A stretch of DNA of 64,000 nt from Streptomyces rapamycinicus NRRL 5491 (GTDB lineage Bacteria; Actinomycetota; Actinomycetes; Streptomycetales; Streptomycetaceae), in contig NZ_CP085193.1 of the NCBI RefSeq assembly GCF_024298965.1, positions 5,146,001 through 5,210,000 on the forward strand, written 5' to 3'. The notes under the pieces were generated by a model. The model did not search any database. It saw nothing but the letters and a program-made list of their open reading frames with translations, and was not told the origin of the DNA. This document shows, in pieces, positions 53,826 to 63,507 of the stretch (positions within the stretch are counted from its first letter, which is position 1; each line of letters starts with the position of its first letter). The translations under genes and the position numbers were made by a program.

Positions 53826-54836
53826 GTGATCACGTCAAGCGCGCGCGCGGCGCGCACCGTGCGCGGCCCGCAGCGGCGGAGCGGCGAAGCGACCCCGTAC
53901 GTCGATCTGTCCCGCTCCGAGTGGAGCGCGCTGCGGGACAAGACGCCGCTGCCGCTGACCGCCGGCGAGGTCGAGAAGCTGCGGGGACTCGGCGATGTCA
54001 TCGACCTCGATGAGGTGCGGGATGTCTATCTGCCGCTGTCCCGGCTGCTCAACCTCTATGTGGCCGCCACCGGCAATCTGCGCGGCGCGCTCAATACCTT
54101 CCTGGGCGACACCAAGCGGGGCAACGGGGCCCAGCCCGGTACGCCGTTCGTGATCGGCGTGGCGGGGAGCGTCGCGGTCGGCAAGTCGACCACCGCGCGG
54201 CTGCTCCAGGCGCTGCTGGCCCGCTGGCCCGAGCATCCGCGGGTAGAGCTGATCACCACGGACGGCTTTCTTTACCCCAACGCCGAGCTGCGCCGCCGTG
54301 GGCTGATGTCCCGCAAGGGGTTCCCGGAGAGCTATGACCGCAGGGCGCTGACCCGCTTCGTCGCCGATGTGAAGGCGGGCCGGGCGGAGGTGTCGGCGCC
54401 GGTCTACTCCCACCTGATCTACGACATCGTGCCGGACGAGCAGCTGACCGTGCACCGCCCCGACATCCTCATCGTCGAGGGCCTCAATGTGCTGCAGCCC
54501 GCGCTGCCGGGGAAGGACGGGCTGACCCGGGTCGGGCTCGCGGACTTCTTCGACTTCAGCGTCTACGTGGATGCCCGGACCGAGGACATCGAGCGCTGGT
54601 ACCTGGGCCGCTTCAGGAAGCTGCGGGAGACGGCCTTCCAGGACCCGTCCTCGTACTTCCGCAAGTACACCCAGGTCTCCGAGGAGGAGGCGCTGGACTA
54701 CGGGCGGATGATCTGGCGGACCATCAACAAGCCCAATCTGAAGCAGAATGTGCAGCCCACGCGGGGGCGGGCGACGCTTGTGCTGCGGAAGGGGCCGGAT
54801 CACAAGGTGCAGCGGCTGTCCCTGCGCAAGCTGTGA
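53826..54836 (+). CDS. coaA: Pantothenate kinase, type I
   Basis: A 336-residue kinase for the first step of coenzyme A synthesis. The P-loop is [18 protein letters not shown], followed by [10 protein letters not shown] and [37 protein letters not shown] and FSVYVDA. The last residues [22 protein letters not shown] are the standard CoaA end. The GTG start at 53826 lies within AGGGGGTG, so ribosome binding is unclear; the first 25 residues are variable. It is divergent from glmS and followed by the DUF389 gene 13 bases on. Confidence 0.95.
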   Translation: MITSSARAARTVRGPQRRSGEATPYVDLSRSEWSALRDKTPLPLTAGEVEKLRGLGDVIDLDEVRDVYLPLSRLLNLYVAATGNLRGALNTFLGDTKRGNGAQPGTPFVIGVAGSVAVGKSTTARLLQALLARWPEHPRVELITTDGFLYPNAELRRRGLMSRKGFPESYDRRALTRFVADVKAGRAEVSAPVYSHLIYDIVPDEQLTVHRPDILIVEGLNVLQPALPGKDGLTRVGLADFFDFSVYVDARTEDIERWYLGRFRKLRETAFQDPSSYFRKYTQVSEEEALDYGRMIWRTINKPNLKQNVQPTRGRATLVLRKGPDHKVQRLSLRKL

Positions 54837-54849
54837 GGAGCGTCGGGCC

Positions 54850-55785
54850 ATGCTGCACTTGAGGTTGATCGTCCCCGCCGACCGCACCGAGGACGTGGTG
54901 CGCACGATCGAGAAGACGGTCGGCACCACCCATCTGGTGGTGCTGCCCGGCGCCGCCCGCGACCCCGTGGGGGACGTCGTCATGTGCGACGTGGCGCGCG
55001 AGGCCGGGGACGCCCTGCTGGGCGACCTGCGTGAGCTGGGCCTTGACGAGGCCGGTTCGATCGCGGTGGAGAACATCGACCTGTCGCTGTCCAAGCGCGC
55101 CGACAAGGCGGAGGAGGAGGCGCCCGGCGAGGGAGCGGACGCGGTCCTGTGGGAGCACCTGGCGGACGCCACCCACGAGGAGTCCACGCTCTCGGTCACC
55201 TACCTCGCCTTCCTCGTCATCGCGACGATGATCGCGGCATGCGGTGTGGTGCTGGACAACGCGATCCTGATCGTCGGTGCGATGGCGGTCGGCCCCGAGT
55301 TCGGTCCGCTGGCGGGGCTGTGCACCGCGCTGGTGCGGCGCGCGCCGCGGCTGGCCGCCCGCTCGGCGATCGCGCTGCTGGTCGGATTCGCGGCGGCGAT
55401 GGCGCTGACCACCGGCTTCAGCATCGCGATGGACGCGGTGGGTCTCTTCGACAAGGACATGCTGGAGCGTGCCCGGCCGAACACGGACTTCATCTGGAAG
55501 CCGGACATGTTCTCGTTCGTGGTCGCCGTGCTCGCGGGGATCGCCGGAACGCTCTCGCTGACCTCGGCGAAGTCCGGCGCGCTGGTGGGCGTGGCGATCT
55601 CGGTGACCACGGTGCCCGCGGCGGCCAACGCGGCGGTGGCGCTCGGGTACGGGGAGATCGACCAGATGTGGGGCTCGACGGAGCAGCTGCTGCTGAATCT
55701 GGTGGGGATCGTGGTGGCGGGGACGCTGACGCTGCTGGCGCAGAAGGTTTTGTGGGGGCGGCGGGGGTCTCCTCCCCCGGGGTAG
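54850..55785 (+). CDS. DUF389 membrane protein
   Basis: A 311-residue protein. An N-terminal soluble domain (MLHLRLIVPADRTEDVVRTIEK) is followed by five or six membrane spans. The DUF389 core is recognised by DNAILIVGAMAVGPEFGPLAGLC and LVGVAISVTTVPAAANAAVALG. The function of the family is unknown; a transport role is usually suggested. It is probably co-transcribed with coaA (13-base gap, GAGGAG upstream). Confidence 0.87.
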   Translation: MLHLRLIVPADRTEDVVRTIEKTVGTTHLVVLPGAARDPVGDVVMCDVAREAGDALLGDLRELGLDEAGSIAVENIDLSLSKRADKAEEEAPGEGADAVLWEHLADATHEESTLSVTYLAFLVIATMIAACGVVLDNAILIVGAMAVGPEFGPLAGLCTALVRRAPRLAARSAIALLVGFAAAMALTTGFSIAMDAVGLFDKDMLERARPNTDFIWKPDMFSFVVAVLAGIAGTLSLTSAKSGALVGVAISVTTVPAAANAAVALGYGEIDQMWGSTEQLLLNLVGIVVAGTLTLLAQKVLWGRRGSPPPG

Positions 55786-55902
55786 GGAGCTTCCCCACCC
55801 CGCCCCTTCCCGCAGCATCGATATGCGGCTCCGCCGCGTGGCGGGGCTCCGCCCCGGACCCCGCTCCTCAAACTCCCCCAGCTATCGCTGGGAGTGCCCC
55901 CT

Positions 55903-55929
55903 GGAGGGGCTGGAATATCCAGCCCCTCC
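55903..55929. terminator. Hairpin between DUF389 gene and glmM
   Basis: GGAGGGGCTGGA-ATA-TCCAGCCCCTCC, a 12-bp perfect stem with a three-base loop, between convergent genes. A second hairpin (ACTCCCCCAGC / GCTGGGAGT) lies at 55872-55895. Both belong to GC-rich sequence types often seen at Streptomyces gene ends. Confidence 0.75.
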
Positions 55930-55985
55930 GGCGCGAGAAGTCCGGGGATGAACGGCCGCACCTTGCGCCGCTTCCCGCGGAGCGC

Positions 55986-57344
55986 TTAGCCCAGGGCCGA
56001 CTTCACCGCGTCCGCCAGGCGGCCCGCGACCGAGCGGGCCTGCTCGATGTCGGCGGCCTCGACCATGACCCGTACCAGCGGCTCCGTGCCCGAGGGGCGG
56101 AGCAGGACCCGGCCGGTCTCGCCCAGCTCGCGCTCGGCCTCGGCGACGGCCGCGGCCACGTCCGCGCTGGAGGCGACGCGGGACTTGTCCACGTCGGGGA
56201 CGTTGACCAGCACCTGCGGCAGCCGCTCCATGACACCCGCGAGGTCGGCCAGGGTGCGGCCGGTCGCGGCGACGCGGGCCGCCAGCAGCAGGCCGGTGAG
56301 GGTGCCGTCACCCGTCGTGGCGTGGTCGAGGACGATCACGTGCCCGGACTGCTCGCCGCCCAGGGCGTAGCCGTGGGCCTTCATCTCCTCCAGCACATAG
56401 CGGTCCCCGACCGCCGTCTGGACCAGTTCGACGCCCTCGCGCCGCATGGCCAGCTTGAAGCCGAGGTTGGACATCACGGTGCCGACCACCGTGTCCCCGC
56501 GCAGGTTGCCCGCCTCGCGCATGGCCAGGGCCAGGACGGCGAGGATCTGGTCGCCGTCGACCTCGCGGCCCGTGGCGTCCACCGCGAGACAGCGGTCGGC
56601 GTCCCCGTCGTGGGCGATGCCGAGGTCGGCCCGGTGCTCCACGACGGTCGCCTGGAGGCGGGCGAGGTGGGTGGAGCCGTAGCCGTCGTTGATGTTGAGC
56701 CCGTCCGGGTCGGTGCCGATCGTCACGACCTCGGCCCCGGCCCGCGCGAACGCCTCCGGGGAGACCCGGGCGGCGGCGCCGTGCGAACCGTCGATGACGA
56801 TCTTGAGGCCGTCGAGCCGGTTGGGGAGGACGCCGACCAGATGGGCCACATAGGCGTCGAAGCCCTCGTCGTAGTCCCGGACCCGGCCCACCCCGGTGCC
56901 CGTCGGCCGGTCCCACGGCTCGCCGGAGGCGTGGGCGCGGTAGGTGGTCTCGATGCGGTCCTCCAGCTCGTCGGCCAGCTTGTGGCCGCCGCGGGCGAAG
57001 AACTTGATGCCGTTGTCGGGCATCGGGTTGTGGCTCGCGGAGAGCATCACCCCGAGGTCCGCGTCCAGCGCCCCGGTCAGATGCGCGACGGCCGGTGTGG
57101 GCAGCACGCCGACCCGCAGTACGTCCACCCCGGCGCTGGCCAGCCCCGCCACCACGGCGGCCTCCAGGAACTCCCCGGACGCTCGCGGATCCCGCCCGAC
57201 CACCGCCACCGGCCGATGGCCTTCGAAGGTTCCCGCCTCGGCGAGCACATGCGCCGCCGCTACCGACAGGCCGAGCGCCATCTCAGCCGTCAGATCGGCG
57301 TTCGCGACGCCGCGCACACCATCCGTACCGAAGAGTCGTCCCAC
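55986..57344 (-). CDS. glmM: Phosphoglucosamine mutase
   Basis: A 452-residue mutase converting glucosamine-6-phosphate to glucosamine-1-phosphate. The start is [15 protein letters not shown], the phosphoserine loop is [18 protein letters not shown], the metal-binding loop [13 protein letters not shown], the sugar-binding loop [10 protein letters not shown], and the phosphate loop [15 protein letters not shown]. All catalytic motifs are intact. It follows rpsI on the same strand after a strong terminator and is separated from glmS by coaA and the DUF389 gene. Confidence 0.96.
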   Translation of the reverse strand: MGRLFGTDGVRGVANADLTAEMALGLSVAAAHVLAEAGTFEGHRPVAVVGRDPRASGEFLEAAVVAGLASAGVDVLRVGVLPTPAVAHLTGALDADLGVMLSASHNPMPDNGIKFFARGGHKLADELEDRIETTYRAHASGEPWDRPTGTGVGRVRDYDEGFDAYVAHLVGVLPNRLDGLKIVIDGSHGAAARVSPEAFARAGAEVVTIGTDPDGLNINDGYGSTHLARLQATVVEHRADLGIAHDGDADRCLAVDATGREVDGDQILAVLALAMREAGNLRGDTVVGTVMSNLGFKLAMRREGVELVQTAVGDRYVLEEMKAHGYALGGEQSGHVIVLDHATTGDGTLTGLLLAARVAATGRTLADLAGVMERLPQVLVNVPDVDKSRVASSADVAAAVAEAERELGETGRVLLRPSGTEPLVRVMVEAADIEQARSVAGRLADAVKSALG

Positions 57345-57416
57345 TGGTGTCCTCCGAAGTTACGAGCTGGGGGGCTGAAGCTTGCTTGTAGGTATACGCC
57401 CCCCGGTGGCGATAGC

Positions 57417-57457
57417 CGAACGCCCCGGAGGCACAGGTGGTGCCGCCGGGGCGTTCG
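57417..57457 (-). terminator. Terminator of the rplM-rpsI operon
   Basis: An 18-bp stem with one mismatch (CGAACGCCCCGGAGGCAC / GTGCCGCCGGGGCGTTCG), 27 bases beyond the rpsI stop. It should separate the ribosomal operon from glmM. Confidence 0.8.
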
Positions 57458-57484
57458 GGTGAAGCAGCGGTGCCGCGATGGGCG

Positions 57485-57988
57485 TCAGCGCTTGCTGTAC
57501 TGCGGCGCCTTGCGAGCCTTCTTCAGACCGGCCTTCTTGCGCTCGGTGGCGCGGGGGTCACGGGTCAGGAAGCCGGCCTTCTTGAGGGGGCCGCGGTTGT
57601 TGTCCACGTCCGCCTCGTTCAGCGCCCGGGCGATGCCCAGACGCAGCGCCCCGGCCTGGCCGGAGACGCCGCCGCCCGAGATGCGGGCGATGACGTCGTA
57701 GCGGTCGTCCAGCTCGAGCACCTTGAAGGGCTCGTTGACTTCCTGCTGGTGAACCTTGTTGGGGAAGTACTCCTCGAGAGTACGTCCGTTGATCTTCCAC
57801 TGCCCGCTGCCCGGCACGATGCGGACACGCGCCACGGCGTTCTTGCGGCGCCCGGTGCCGGCGGCAGGCTGCGGGTCACCGAAGCGGGAAGCGAGCGACT
57901 CGGAGGTGTACTCCGACTCGACCGTCTCGACGCTCTCGGTGGTGTACTCCTCGACATCGAGGGGGGTCTCGGCGGTGGTCTCGGCCAC
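57485..57988 (-). CDS. rpsI: Ribosomal protein S9 (uS9)
   Basis: A 167-residue protein of the small subunit. The S9 domain starts at [19 protein letters not shown] (about residue 45) and ends with [18 protein letters not shown], the conserved tail reaching the P site. The first 44 residues form an acidic Glu/Thr/Ser-rich extension ([20 protein letters not shown]) typical of actinobacterial S9. It lies 41 bases downstream of rplM. Confidence 0.97.
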   Translation of the reverse strand: MAETTAETPLDVEEYTTESVETVESEYTSESLASRFGDPQPAAGTGRRKNAVARVRIVPGSGQWKINGRTLEEYFPNKVHQQEVNEPFKVLELDDRYDVIARISGGGVSGQAGALRLGIARALNEADVDNNRGPLKKAGFLTRDPRATERKKAGLKKARKAPQYSKR

Positions 57989-58029
57989 GATGCTCCTCAG
58001 ATTCTCTTCGTCGTAAGGGGTGGCCGGGA

Positions 58030-58473
58030 CTACTGCGCGACCTGGGTGATCTCGAACGGAACCGGCTGCTGAGCGGCGTGCGGGTGCTGGTCGCCCGAGT
58101 ACACCTTCAGCTTCGAGAGCATCTGACGGCCCAGGGTGTTCTTGGGGAGCATGCCCTTGATGGCCTTCTCGACGGCCTTCTCCGGGTTCTTCTCCAGCAG
58201 CTCGTCATAGCGGATGGAGCGCAGACCACCCGGGTAGCCGGAGTGGCGGTACGCCATCTTCTGGGTCCGCTTGTTGCCGGAGAGGTGCACCTTGTCGGCG
58301 TTGATGATGATGACGAAGTCACCAGCGTCGACATGCGGCGCGTACACCGGCTTGTGCTTGCCCCGCAAAAGGGTGGCGGCCTGGGTGGCCAGACGGCCCA
58401 GAACCACGTCGGTGGCGTCGATGACATGCCACTGACGCTGAACGTCGCCGGGCTTGGGGCTGTACGTACGCAC
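58030..58473 (-). CDS. rplM: Ribosomal protein L13 (uL13)
   Basis: A 147-residue protein of the large subunit, with [24 protein letters not shown] as opening and [12 protein letters not shown]...[23 protein letters not shown] as closing motifs. The start is a GTG at 58473 giving [15 protein letters not shown]. rplM-rpsI is a conserved pair. A leader of about 200 bases separates it from the promoter I propose, long enough to hold regulation, but no known leader structure was identified. Confidence 0.97.
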   Translation of the reverse strand: MRTYSPKPGDVQRQWHVIDATDVVLGRLATQAATLLRGKHKPVYAPHVDAGDFVIIINADKVHLSGNKRTQKMAYRHSGYPGGLRSIRYDELLEKNPEKAVEKAIKGMLPKNTLGRQMLSKLKVYSGDQHPHAAQQPVPFEITQVAQ

Positions 58474-58844
58474 GGTCGTAGCCTTCGCTTCTTCAGTGAG
58501 TGGAGTCTCCCCGGGCCCGCGAGGGCCGGGAGGACAGGTCCGGACAAGGCCACCCGGACGATCACGACAGCCCTGGCCGCACCTCGGTGACGCATGCCGA
58601 GTGCTTGCCGCTGGTCATCGGCCCGGTGGACCGGCGTAACGGCCTCTCACGTGAGAACGAGCAAGCCAATACGCATAACGAACTGGCAGAATACCGGCCC
58701 GCCCCCACCCGGGTCAAAACGCCCCCACACGACCGCGAACCCGTCCACGGCCCGGGTCCGGCCGGAAGGCCTGAGCCGTCGCGCGGCGTAATGGCAGCCG
58801 TCGGCGGGTCCATCCTGTCACCCGGCCGGTCTAAGATGCGCGCC
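58474..58844. other. Divergent intergenic region upstream of rplM
   Basis: The gap between rplM and the 58845 gene holds no supported gene. It includes the rplM promoter candidate and an AT-richer stretch around 58665-58695. I saw no obvious operator or riboswitch. Confidence 0.55.
58688..58717 (-). promoter_or_regulatory. Probable rplM promoter
   Basis: On the minus strand TTGACC (58717-58712) and TATTCT (58693-58688) are separated by 18 bases. It is about 215 bases upstream of the rplM GTG. Confidence 0.5.
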
Positions 58845-59711
58845 ATGAGCTTTGGGCAAGGGGGGCCTTATGGGCCCGGGGGTTCTCAGCCGCCTCAGCC
58901 GTCGACGCCGGACTGGGCGGCGCTCGCCGATCAGTCCGCCGCGCGCAACCGCCGCCGCAAGCTGCTCTTCATCGGGGGCGGGGCGCTGGCGACGGCCGCC
59001 GTCGCCGCGATCGTCGCCACCGCCGTGATCAGCAGCGGTCACAAGGACAAGGGGGGCGGCGATTCGGCCGGTGGGCTGCCCACTCCGCAGGACCTGCCCA
59101 GCGAGTCGGCGACGCCCGAGCCGACCTTCTCCAATGTGGCGCCGCCCGCGCCGCCGAAGCCGCTGGACATCATCTCCAGCGCCCGGCGGGACAAGGCACC
59201 GCTGAGCGCGGGCAGCCTCTTCCCCGACAAGCGCGCCGCCAAGGACGACCGGTCGTACACCAAGGCGGCGTCCGCCTCCACCACCAGCTGCTCGGCCGGG
59301 ACCCAGGGGGCGCTCGGTTCGGTTCTGGTGAACAACGGCTGCCGCAAGCTGCTGCGGGCCACCTTCACCCGGGACGGCGTCGCGGTGACGGTCGGCGTCG
59401 CCGTCTTCGACGGCAAGGCGGCGGCCGAGAAGGCCAAGGACGGGTACAAGCCGAACATCGCCTCGCTCTCGGGCGGGGGCGTCCCGACCTTCTGCCGCCG
59501 GACGGCCTGCCAGAGCTCGGCGAACGCGATCGGGCGGTACGCCTACTTCACGATCTCCGGCTATACGTCGGGGAAGGCGGTCACGTCGTCGGACACCGCC
59601 ACCCTCCAGGCCGCCCGCGATGTGGCCGACTACACCTTCCGCCGGATCCTGGCCCGGGGCAGCGCCCAGGCGTCGGCGGAGGCCGCCTCGGCCGCCTCCG
59701 CCACCAACTGA
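58845..59711 (+). CDS. Membrane-anchored hypothetical protein
   Basis: A 288-residue protein of unknown function. A Gly/Pro/Gln-rich cytoplasmic N-terminus (FGQGGPYGPGGSQPPQP) and basic RNRRRK are followed by one span (LLFIGGGALATAAVAAIVATAVI), a Pro/Ser linker and an extracellular domain. Four cysteines occur in two close sets (TTSCSAGTQG, NNGCRKLL; FCRRTACQS) and may form disulfides. An alternative ATG at 58836 adds three residues. The gene converges on a lipoprotein gene across a short hairpin. Confidence 0.75.
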   Translation: MSFGQGGPYGPGGSQPPQPSTPDWAALADQSAARNRRRKLLFIGGGALATAAVAAIVATAVISSGHKDKGGGDSAGGLPTPQDLPSESATPEPTFSNVAPPAPPKPLDIISSARRDKAPLSAGSLFPDKRAAKDDRSYTKAASASTTSCSAGTQGALGSVLVNNGCRKLLRATFTRDGVAVTVGVAVFDGKAAAEKAKDGYKPNIASLSGGGVPTFCRRTACQSSANAIGRYAYFTISGYTSGKAVTSSDTATLQAARDVADYTFRRILARGSAQASAEAASAASATN

Positions 59712-59713
59712 GA

Positions 59714-59737
59714 CCGGGCCGCAAGCGAAAGGCCCGG
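59714..59737. terminator. Short bidirectional hairpin
   Basis: CCGGGCC-N10-GGCCCGG between convergent stop codons at 59711 and 59748. Confidence 0.6.
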
Positions 59738-59747
59738 CCCGCCGGGC

Positions 59748-60539
59748 TCAGGACGCGGCGCCCTTCGTGGCCTTCGCCACCTTCGCCACCTGGGCGTCCA
59801 CCAGCGCGGCCGGGATCTCGGACTTCGCCGGGTCGGCGATGTTGACCCCGAAGAACACCATCACCTGCGGCCCGGTCCGCACGACCGTGAACTTGATGAC
59901 GGCCTTCTCCTTGCCCGCGTCATGCAGGCTGAAGGACACCGCCTCGTCCCCGGCCTTCGGCGCGTCGAGCGGTGTCACCTTCTTGACGTCCGCCTTCCCG
60001 CCCGAGCCGTCCTCGGCGGGGAAGCCGCTCTGGCAGGCGGAGACGGCGTCGCGCAGGTCCTTCACGGTGCGCTCGGCGTCGCCCGGTCCGTAGGAGGAGA
60101 TCCGGATCAGGCCGGTGCCCCCGACCTTCGCCTTGGTGAGGTCGGTGGCGTAGGCGCGGTGGACGCTGGCCTTGGGGGCCGGGTCGTACTGGCTCCCCAT
60201 CAGCGCGGCCATCGGCCGGCACGCGGCCTTGCCGGTCTTGGCCGAGCCGCCCTCGCTGACTTCCTTGTCCGTCATCTTCTGCACCTCGACCCCCTTGACC
60301 TCGCCGTTGGTCAGGGCGGCCCGCTCCAGGGCGGACGCGGACAGGGGCTTGGCGGCCGGGTCGGAACTCGCGGCCTTGTCGCCCTGCGAAGCGCCGTCGC
60401 CCTGCTCGGCGCTGCCCGCCTGCTTGGCGCCGTCCGCCTTGCCCTCGCCGGAGTCGCTGCCGCATCCGGTCATCAGCCCGAGCGCCGCCACCACCGCGAT
60501 GGCCGCGCCCACGGTCCGCTTCGCACCGGAGTCGTTCAT
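59748..60539 (-). CDS. Lipoprotein of unknown function
   Basis: A 263-residue lipoprotein. The signal (AAIAVVAALGLMTGCGS, lipobox LMTGC) is followed by a low-complexity Gly/Asp/Ala/Ser linker and a soluble domain of about 190 residues (VEVQKMTDKEVSE; LIRISSYGPGDAERTVKDLRDAVSACQSGF; VVRTGPQVMVFFGVN) ending VAKATKGAAS. Two cysteines (KAACRPM and VSACQSG) could form a disulfide. The fold resembles single-domain actinobacterial substrate-free lipoproteins, but no family is recognised. The ATG at 60539 gives a proper signal peptide. Confidence 0.8.
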   Translation of the reverse strand: MNDSGAKRTVGAAIAVVAALGLMTGCGSDSGEGKADGAKQAGSAEQGDGASQGDKAASSDPAAKPLSASALERAALTNGEVKGVEVQKMTDKEVSEGGSAKTGKAACRPMAALMGSQYDPAPKASVHRAYATDLTKAKVGGTGLIRISSYGPGDAERTVKDLRDAVSACQSGFPAEDGSGGKADVKKVTPLDAPKAGDEAVSFSLHDAGKEKAVIKFTVVRTGPQVMVFFGVNIADPAKSEIPAALVDAQVAKVAKATKGAAS

Positions 60540-60780
60540 TTCTCTGTCCACCCCTGGTCGGTATCGGGCCCGTACGGCCTCCGCACGGACACCCCGCAGA
60601 CTCCCAGAACCCGGGGAAGGTTGTAATCCCTTTTCCGAATGTGGTTGATCCCATATCACCACACGCATAAGCAACCTTCGCGGCCCCAGTCAGTCTTACC
60701 GACCGACTCGGTCCTTACTGGCTCCGCCTCGGAGGGGAGGGCACGTCGCGGCAGTTCAGCCCCGCCGCGCGTACATCACC

Positions 60781-62880
60781 ATGAAGATTTCTTTCCTGCT
60801 CCACAACGCCTATGGCATCGGCGGAACCATCCGGTCGACCTTCAATGTGGCCGGGGCGCTCGCCGCCCACCACACCGTGGAGATCGTCTCCCTGATCCGC
60901 ACCATCGACACCCCGAACCTCCCTCTCCACCCCGCCGTGCGGCTCAGACCCCTGATCGACCTGCGCCCCCAGGAAGACCCGCCCCGCGCCGGGCGGCGCG
61001 CCGCCGACCTCGGCCATCCGCTGCTGACCCGGCCCAGCGCCCACATCCCCGCCGCCGAGGCCAGGGGCACCACCAACTTCAACGCCCTCACCGACGAGCG
61101 CGTCGCCGGGTACCTCGACCGCACCGACGCCGATGTCGTCATCGCCACCCGCCCCGGCCTGGTCATCTATCTCGCCGCGCTCGGCCGCGCCGGCCGCTTT
61201 CTGCGGATCGGCCAGGAGCACCGCCTCTACGGCACCCACCGCGCCGAGATCCGCGCCGCCTGCGACGCCGCCATACCCCACCTCGACGCGTACACCTCCG
61301 TCTCCGAGGCCGACGCGGCCACCCATCGGGCCCATCTCCCCGGTGTCACCACCCGGCTGACCGCCCTGCCCAACGGGGTGCCCGCCACCGGGATCGAGCC
61401 CTCCGACGGCCGCGCCAAACTCGTCGTGGCCGCGGGCCGGCTGATCCCCGTCAAGCGCTACGACCTGCTGGTGGCCGCCTGGGAGACGGTGGCCGCCAAA
61501 CACCCCGACTGGCGGTTGCGCATCTACGGCCGCGGCCCCCAACTCCCCGCGCTGCGCCGTCAGGTCGACGAGCTCGGCCTGGCCGGCCACATCACCCTGA
61601 TGGGCGCCCACTCCCCCATCGAGACCGAATGGGCCAAGGGCGCGATCGCCGCCGTCACCTCCCGCGAGGAGTCGTTCGGCATGACGATCGTCGAGGCGAT
61701 GCACTGCGGGGTGCCCGTGGTCGCCACCGACTGCCCGCACGGTCCGGGCGAGATCATCACCGATGGCCGGGACGGACTGCTGGTGCCGGTGGGCGACGCG
61801 GACGGGATCGCCAAGGGGCTGCTGACCCTGATCGAGGACGATGAACTGCGCCGCTCGATGGGCGCGGCGGCCCGGATCGCGGCGGAGCGCTACGCCCCCG
61901 AGCGCGTGGCGGCCGCCTACGTACGGCTCATCGAGGAGCTCCACACCGCCCGCTCCACCACGGCCCCGGCCCACCGGCGCCGTACGGCCGGGCCGTTAAG
62001 GGGCCGGCCGGCCGGAGTGCCGCTGACCGGCGCCCTCAAGGACACGGTCAAGCAGCTGATCCGCAAGCCCCTGCGGCCCGTCGCGTCCTGCCGGGTCACC
62101 GCCGAGGGCGATCTGTCGGTGCTGCTGGAGCCCGCCGGCGTGCACGGCGGTGAGCTCGAACTGACCGTCACCCGCCGCAAGAGCGACGAGCCGCCCTTCC
62201 ACATACCGCTGCTGCCCCCGGTCGGCGCCGCGCCGTCCGCGCCCTGGACGGCCACCCTCGACCGCGCGACGCTCGACCTCGACGAGGGCCGCTGGGACCT
62301 GCATGTGGTCCGCCCCTCCGACGGCGTCCGCCGCCGGGTCGGCTGCCGCTTCGCCGAGGGGCGCGGGCTGCTGGACCTGGAGCCGCTGCCCGGCTCCCCG
62401 TTCACCTGGTGGATCCCCTACTCCACCGTCGACGGCTATCTCGCGCTGCGCGCCTGGCGGCGCCCGGCCCACGCCGAGGCCCGGGTGATCCGCCTGGACG
62501 CCGAGGGGATCGCCGTCGAAGGCACCCTGCACGGCGCGCGCTTCGGGCCCGACGCCGCCCCCGCCGCGGTGGCCACCCCGTCCAGGGGCCCGGCCCGCCC
62601 GTTCCTCACCGGGGTCACCGCGCTCGACGGCGGCCGGTTCCGCTTCACCGTTCCGTACGAGCGGATCCGGGAGGCTCATGACGGCGAAGAGGGCGCCGCG
62701 GGCTGGACCCTGACGCTCCACAAGTCGGCCCGGGGCGGGACCCCGATCCGGATCGGACGCATCGTCGGCGACATCGTGGACCGCGACAAAACGGACCTCT
62801 TTCCGATCACTCACGGTGTCCGCCCCCACCTCACCCGCACCGGTGACCTCGCCATCATCTCCGTCACCACGGGGAATTGA
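60781..62880 (+). CDS. GT4-type glycosyltransferase with C-terminal beta domains
   Basis: A 699-residue protein. The first 380 residues are a GT-B glycosyltransferase of family 4: ISFLLHNAYGIGGTIRST (donor/acceptor loop), VVAAGRLIPVKRYDLLVAAW, LRIYGRGPQLPALR and SREESFGMTIVEAMHCGVPVVA (the EX7E-type motif). Residues from about 420 form two beta-rich regions (SCRVTAEGDLSVLLEP; WWIPYSTVDGYL), a layout I associate with actinobacterial teichoic-acid or glycan polymer enzymes. The acceptor is unknown. No biosynthetic partner genes are adjacent. It starts about 240 bases from the divergent lipoprotein gene. Confidence 0.83.
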   Translation: MKISFLLHNAYGIGGTIRSTFNVAGALAAHHTVEIVSLIRTIDTPNLPLHPAVRLRPLIDLRPQEDPPRAGRRAADLGHPLLTRPSAHIPAAEARGTTNFNALTDERVAGYLDRTDADVVIATRPGLVIYLAALGRAGRFLRIGQEHRLYGTHRAEIRAACDAAIPHLDAYTSVSEADAATHRAHLPGVTTRLTALPNGVPATGIEPSDGRAKLVVAAGRLIPVKRYDLLVAAWETVAAKHPDWRLRIYGRGPQLPALRRQVDELGLAGHITLMGAHSPIETEWAKGAIAAVTSREESFGMTIVEAMHCGVPVVATDCPHGPGEIITDGRDGLLVPVGDADGIAKGLLTLIEDDELRRSMGAAARIAAERYAPERVAAAYVRLIEELHTARSTTAPAHRRRTAGPLRGRPAGVPLTGALKDTVKQLIRKPLRPVASCRVTAEGDLSVLLEPAGVHGGELELTVTRRKSDEPPFHIPLLPPVGAAPSAPWTATLDRATLDLDEGRWDLHVVRPSDGVRRRVGCRFAEGRGLLDLEPLPGSPFTWWIPYSTVDGYLALRAWRRPAHAEARVIRLDAEGIAVEGTLHGARFGPDAAPAAVATPSRGPARPFLTGVTALDGGRFRFTVPYERIREAHDGEEGAAGWTLTLHKSARGGTPIRIGRIVGDIVDRDKTDLFPITHGVRPHLTRTGDLAIISVTTGN

Positions 62881-62979
62881 GAGAATCGGTCCAAAGGTGC
62901 CGTGTTTGCCGCCGAGATCACCGGTAACACTCGGTGATACCAGCCTCGAGCGAGGAAAATCTCTGCGGAAGGCACAGCG

Positions 62980-63507
62980 ATGTCAACAGTCACGCTCATC
63001 ATCCTGCTGGCGGCACTGGCCGCCATGGCCGGCCTTGTGATCGCCCCCTCGGTGCGGCAGGCCCGCAAGGGCGAGCTGCCGGTCCGAAGCCTGCCCTCGG
63101 AAGCCAGGGAGCAGTACGCGGCGCGGTGGGCGGGCCTGCAGGAGCGGTTCGTGGACTCCCCCGGATGGGCCCTGCGCGAAGCCGACCGGCTGCTGGGCGC
63201 GCTGGCCGTCGACCGCGGCTATCCGGCCGAGTCCGAGGAGAAGCGGATGGACGCGCTGTCCGTCCGCCACCCCGAGGAGATCGACGGCTACCGCCGGCTG
63301 CACGCCATGGCGGCGCGGGTGCACGAGGGCGAGACGGCCACGGAGCGGATGCGGGAGGCCCTGATCGCGGCGCGTCCCCTGTTCGAACAGCTGGTCCGTG
63401 CCCAGCCGCACGACGAGCGCCCGCTCCCGCCTCCGGTCCCCCGTCAGCGGGACCTCCAGCGGGGCCGTGTCCCGCGGCAGCGCCTCGGCCCGGCCGCCGA
63501 TCACTGA
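62980..63507 (+). CDS. Membrane-anchored hypothetical protein
   Basis: A 175-residue protein with one N-terminal span (TLIILLAALAAMAGLVIAPSV) and a cytoplasmic helical domain (WAGLQERFVDSPGWALREADRLLGALAVDRGYP; HPEEIDGYRRLHAMAARVHEGETATERMREALIAARPLFEQLV). The tail is Pro/Arg-rich. The domain is common in actinobacteria, but its function is unknown to me. The stop overlaps the facing phosphatase gene by seven bases. GCGGAAGG stands upstream of the ATG. Confidence 0.75.
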   Translation: MSTVTLIILLAALAAMAGLVIAPSVRQARKGELPVRSLPSEAREQYAARWAGLQERFVDSPGWALREADRLLGALAVDRGYPAESEEKRMDALSVRHPEEIDGYRRLHAMAARVHEGETATERMREALIAARPLFEQLVRAQPHDERPLPPPVPRQRDLQRGRVPRQRLGPAADH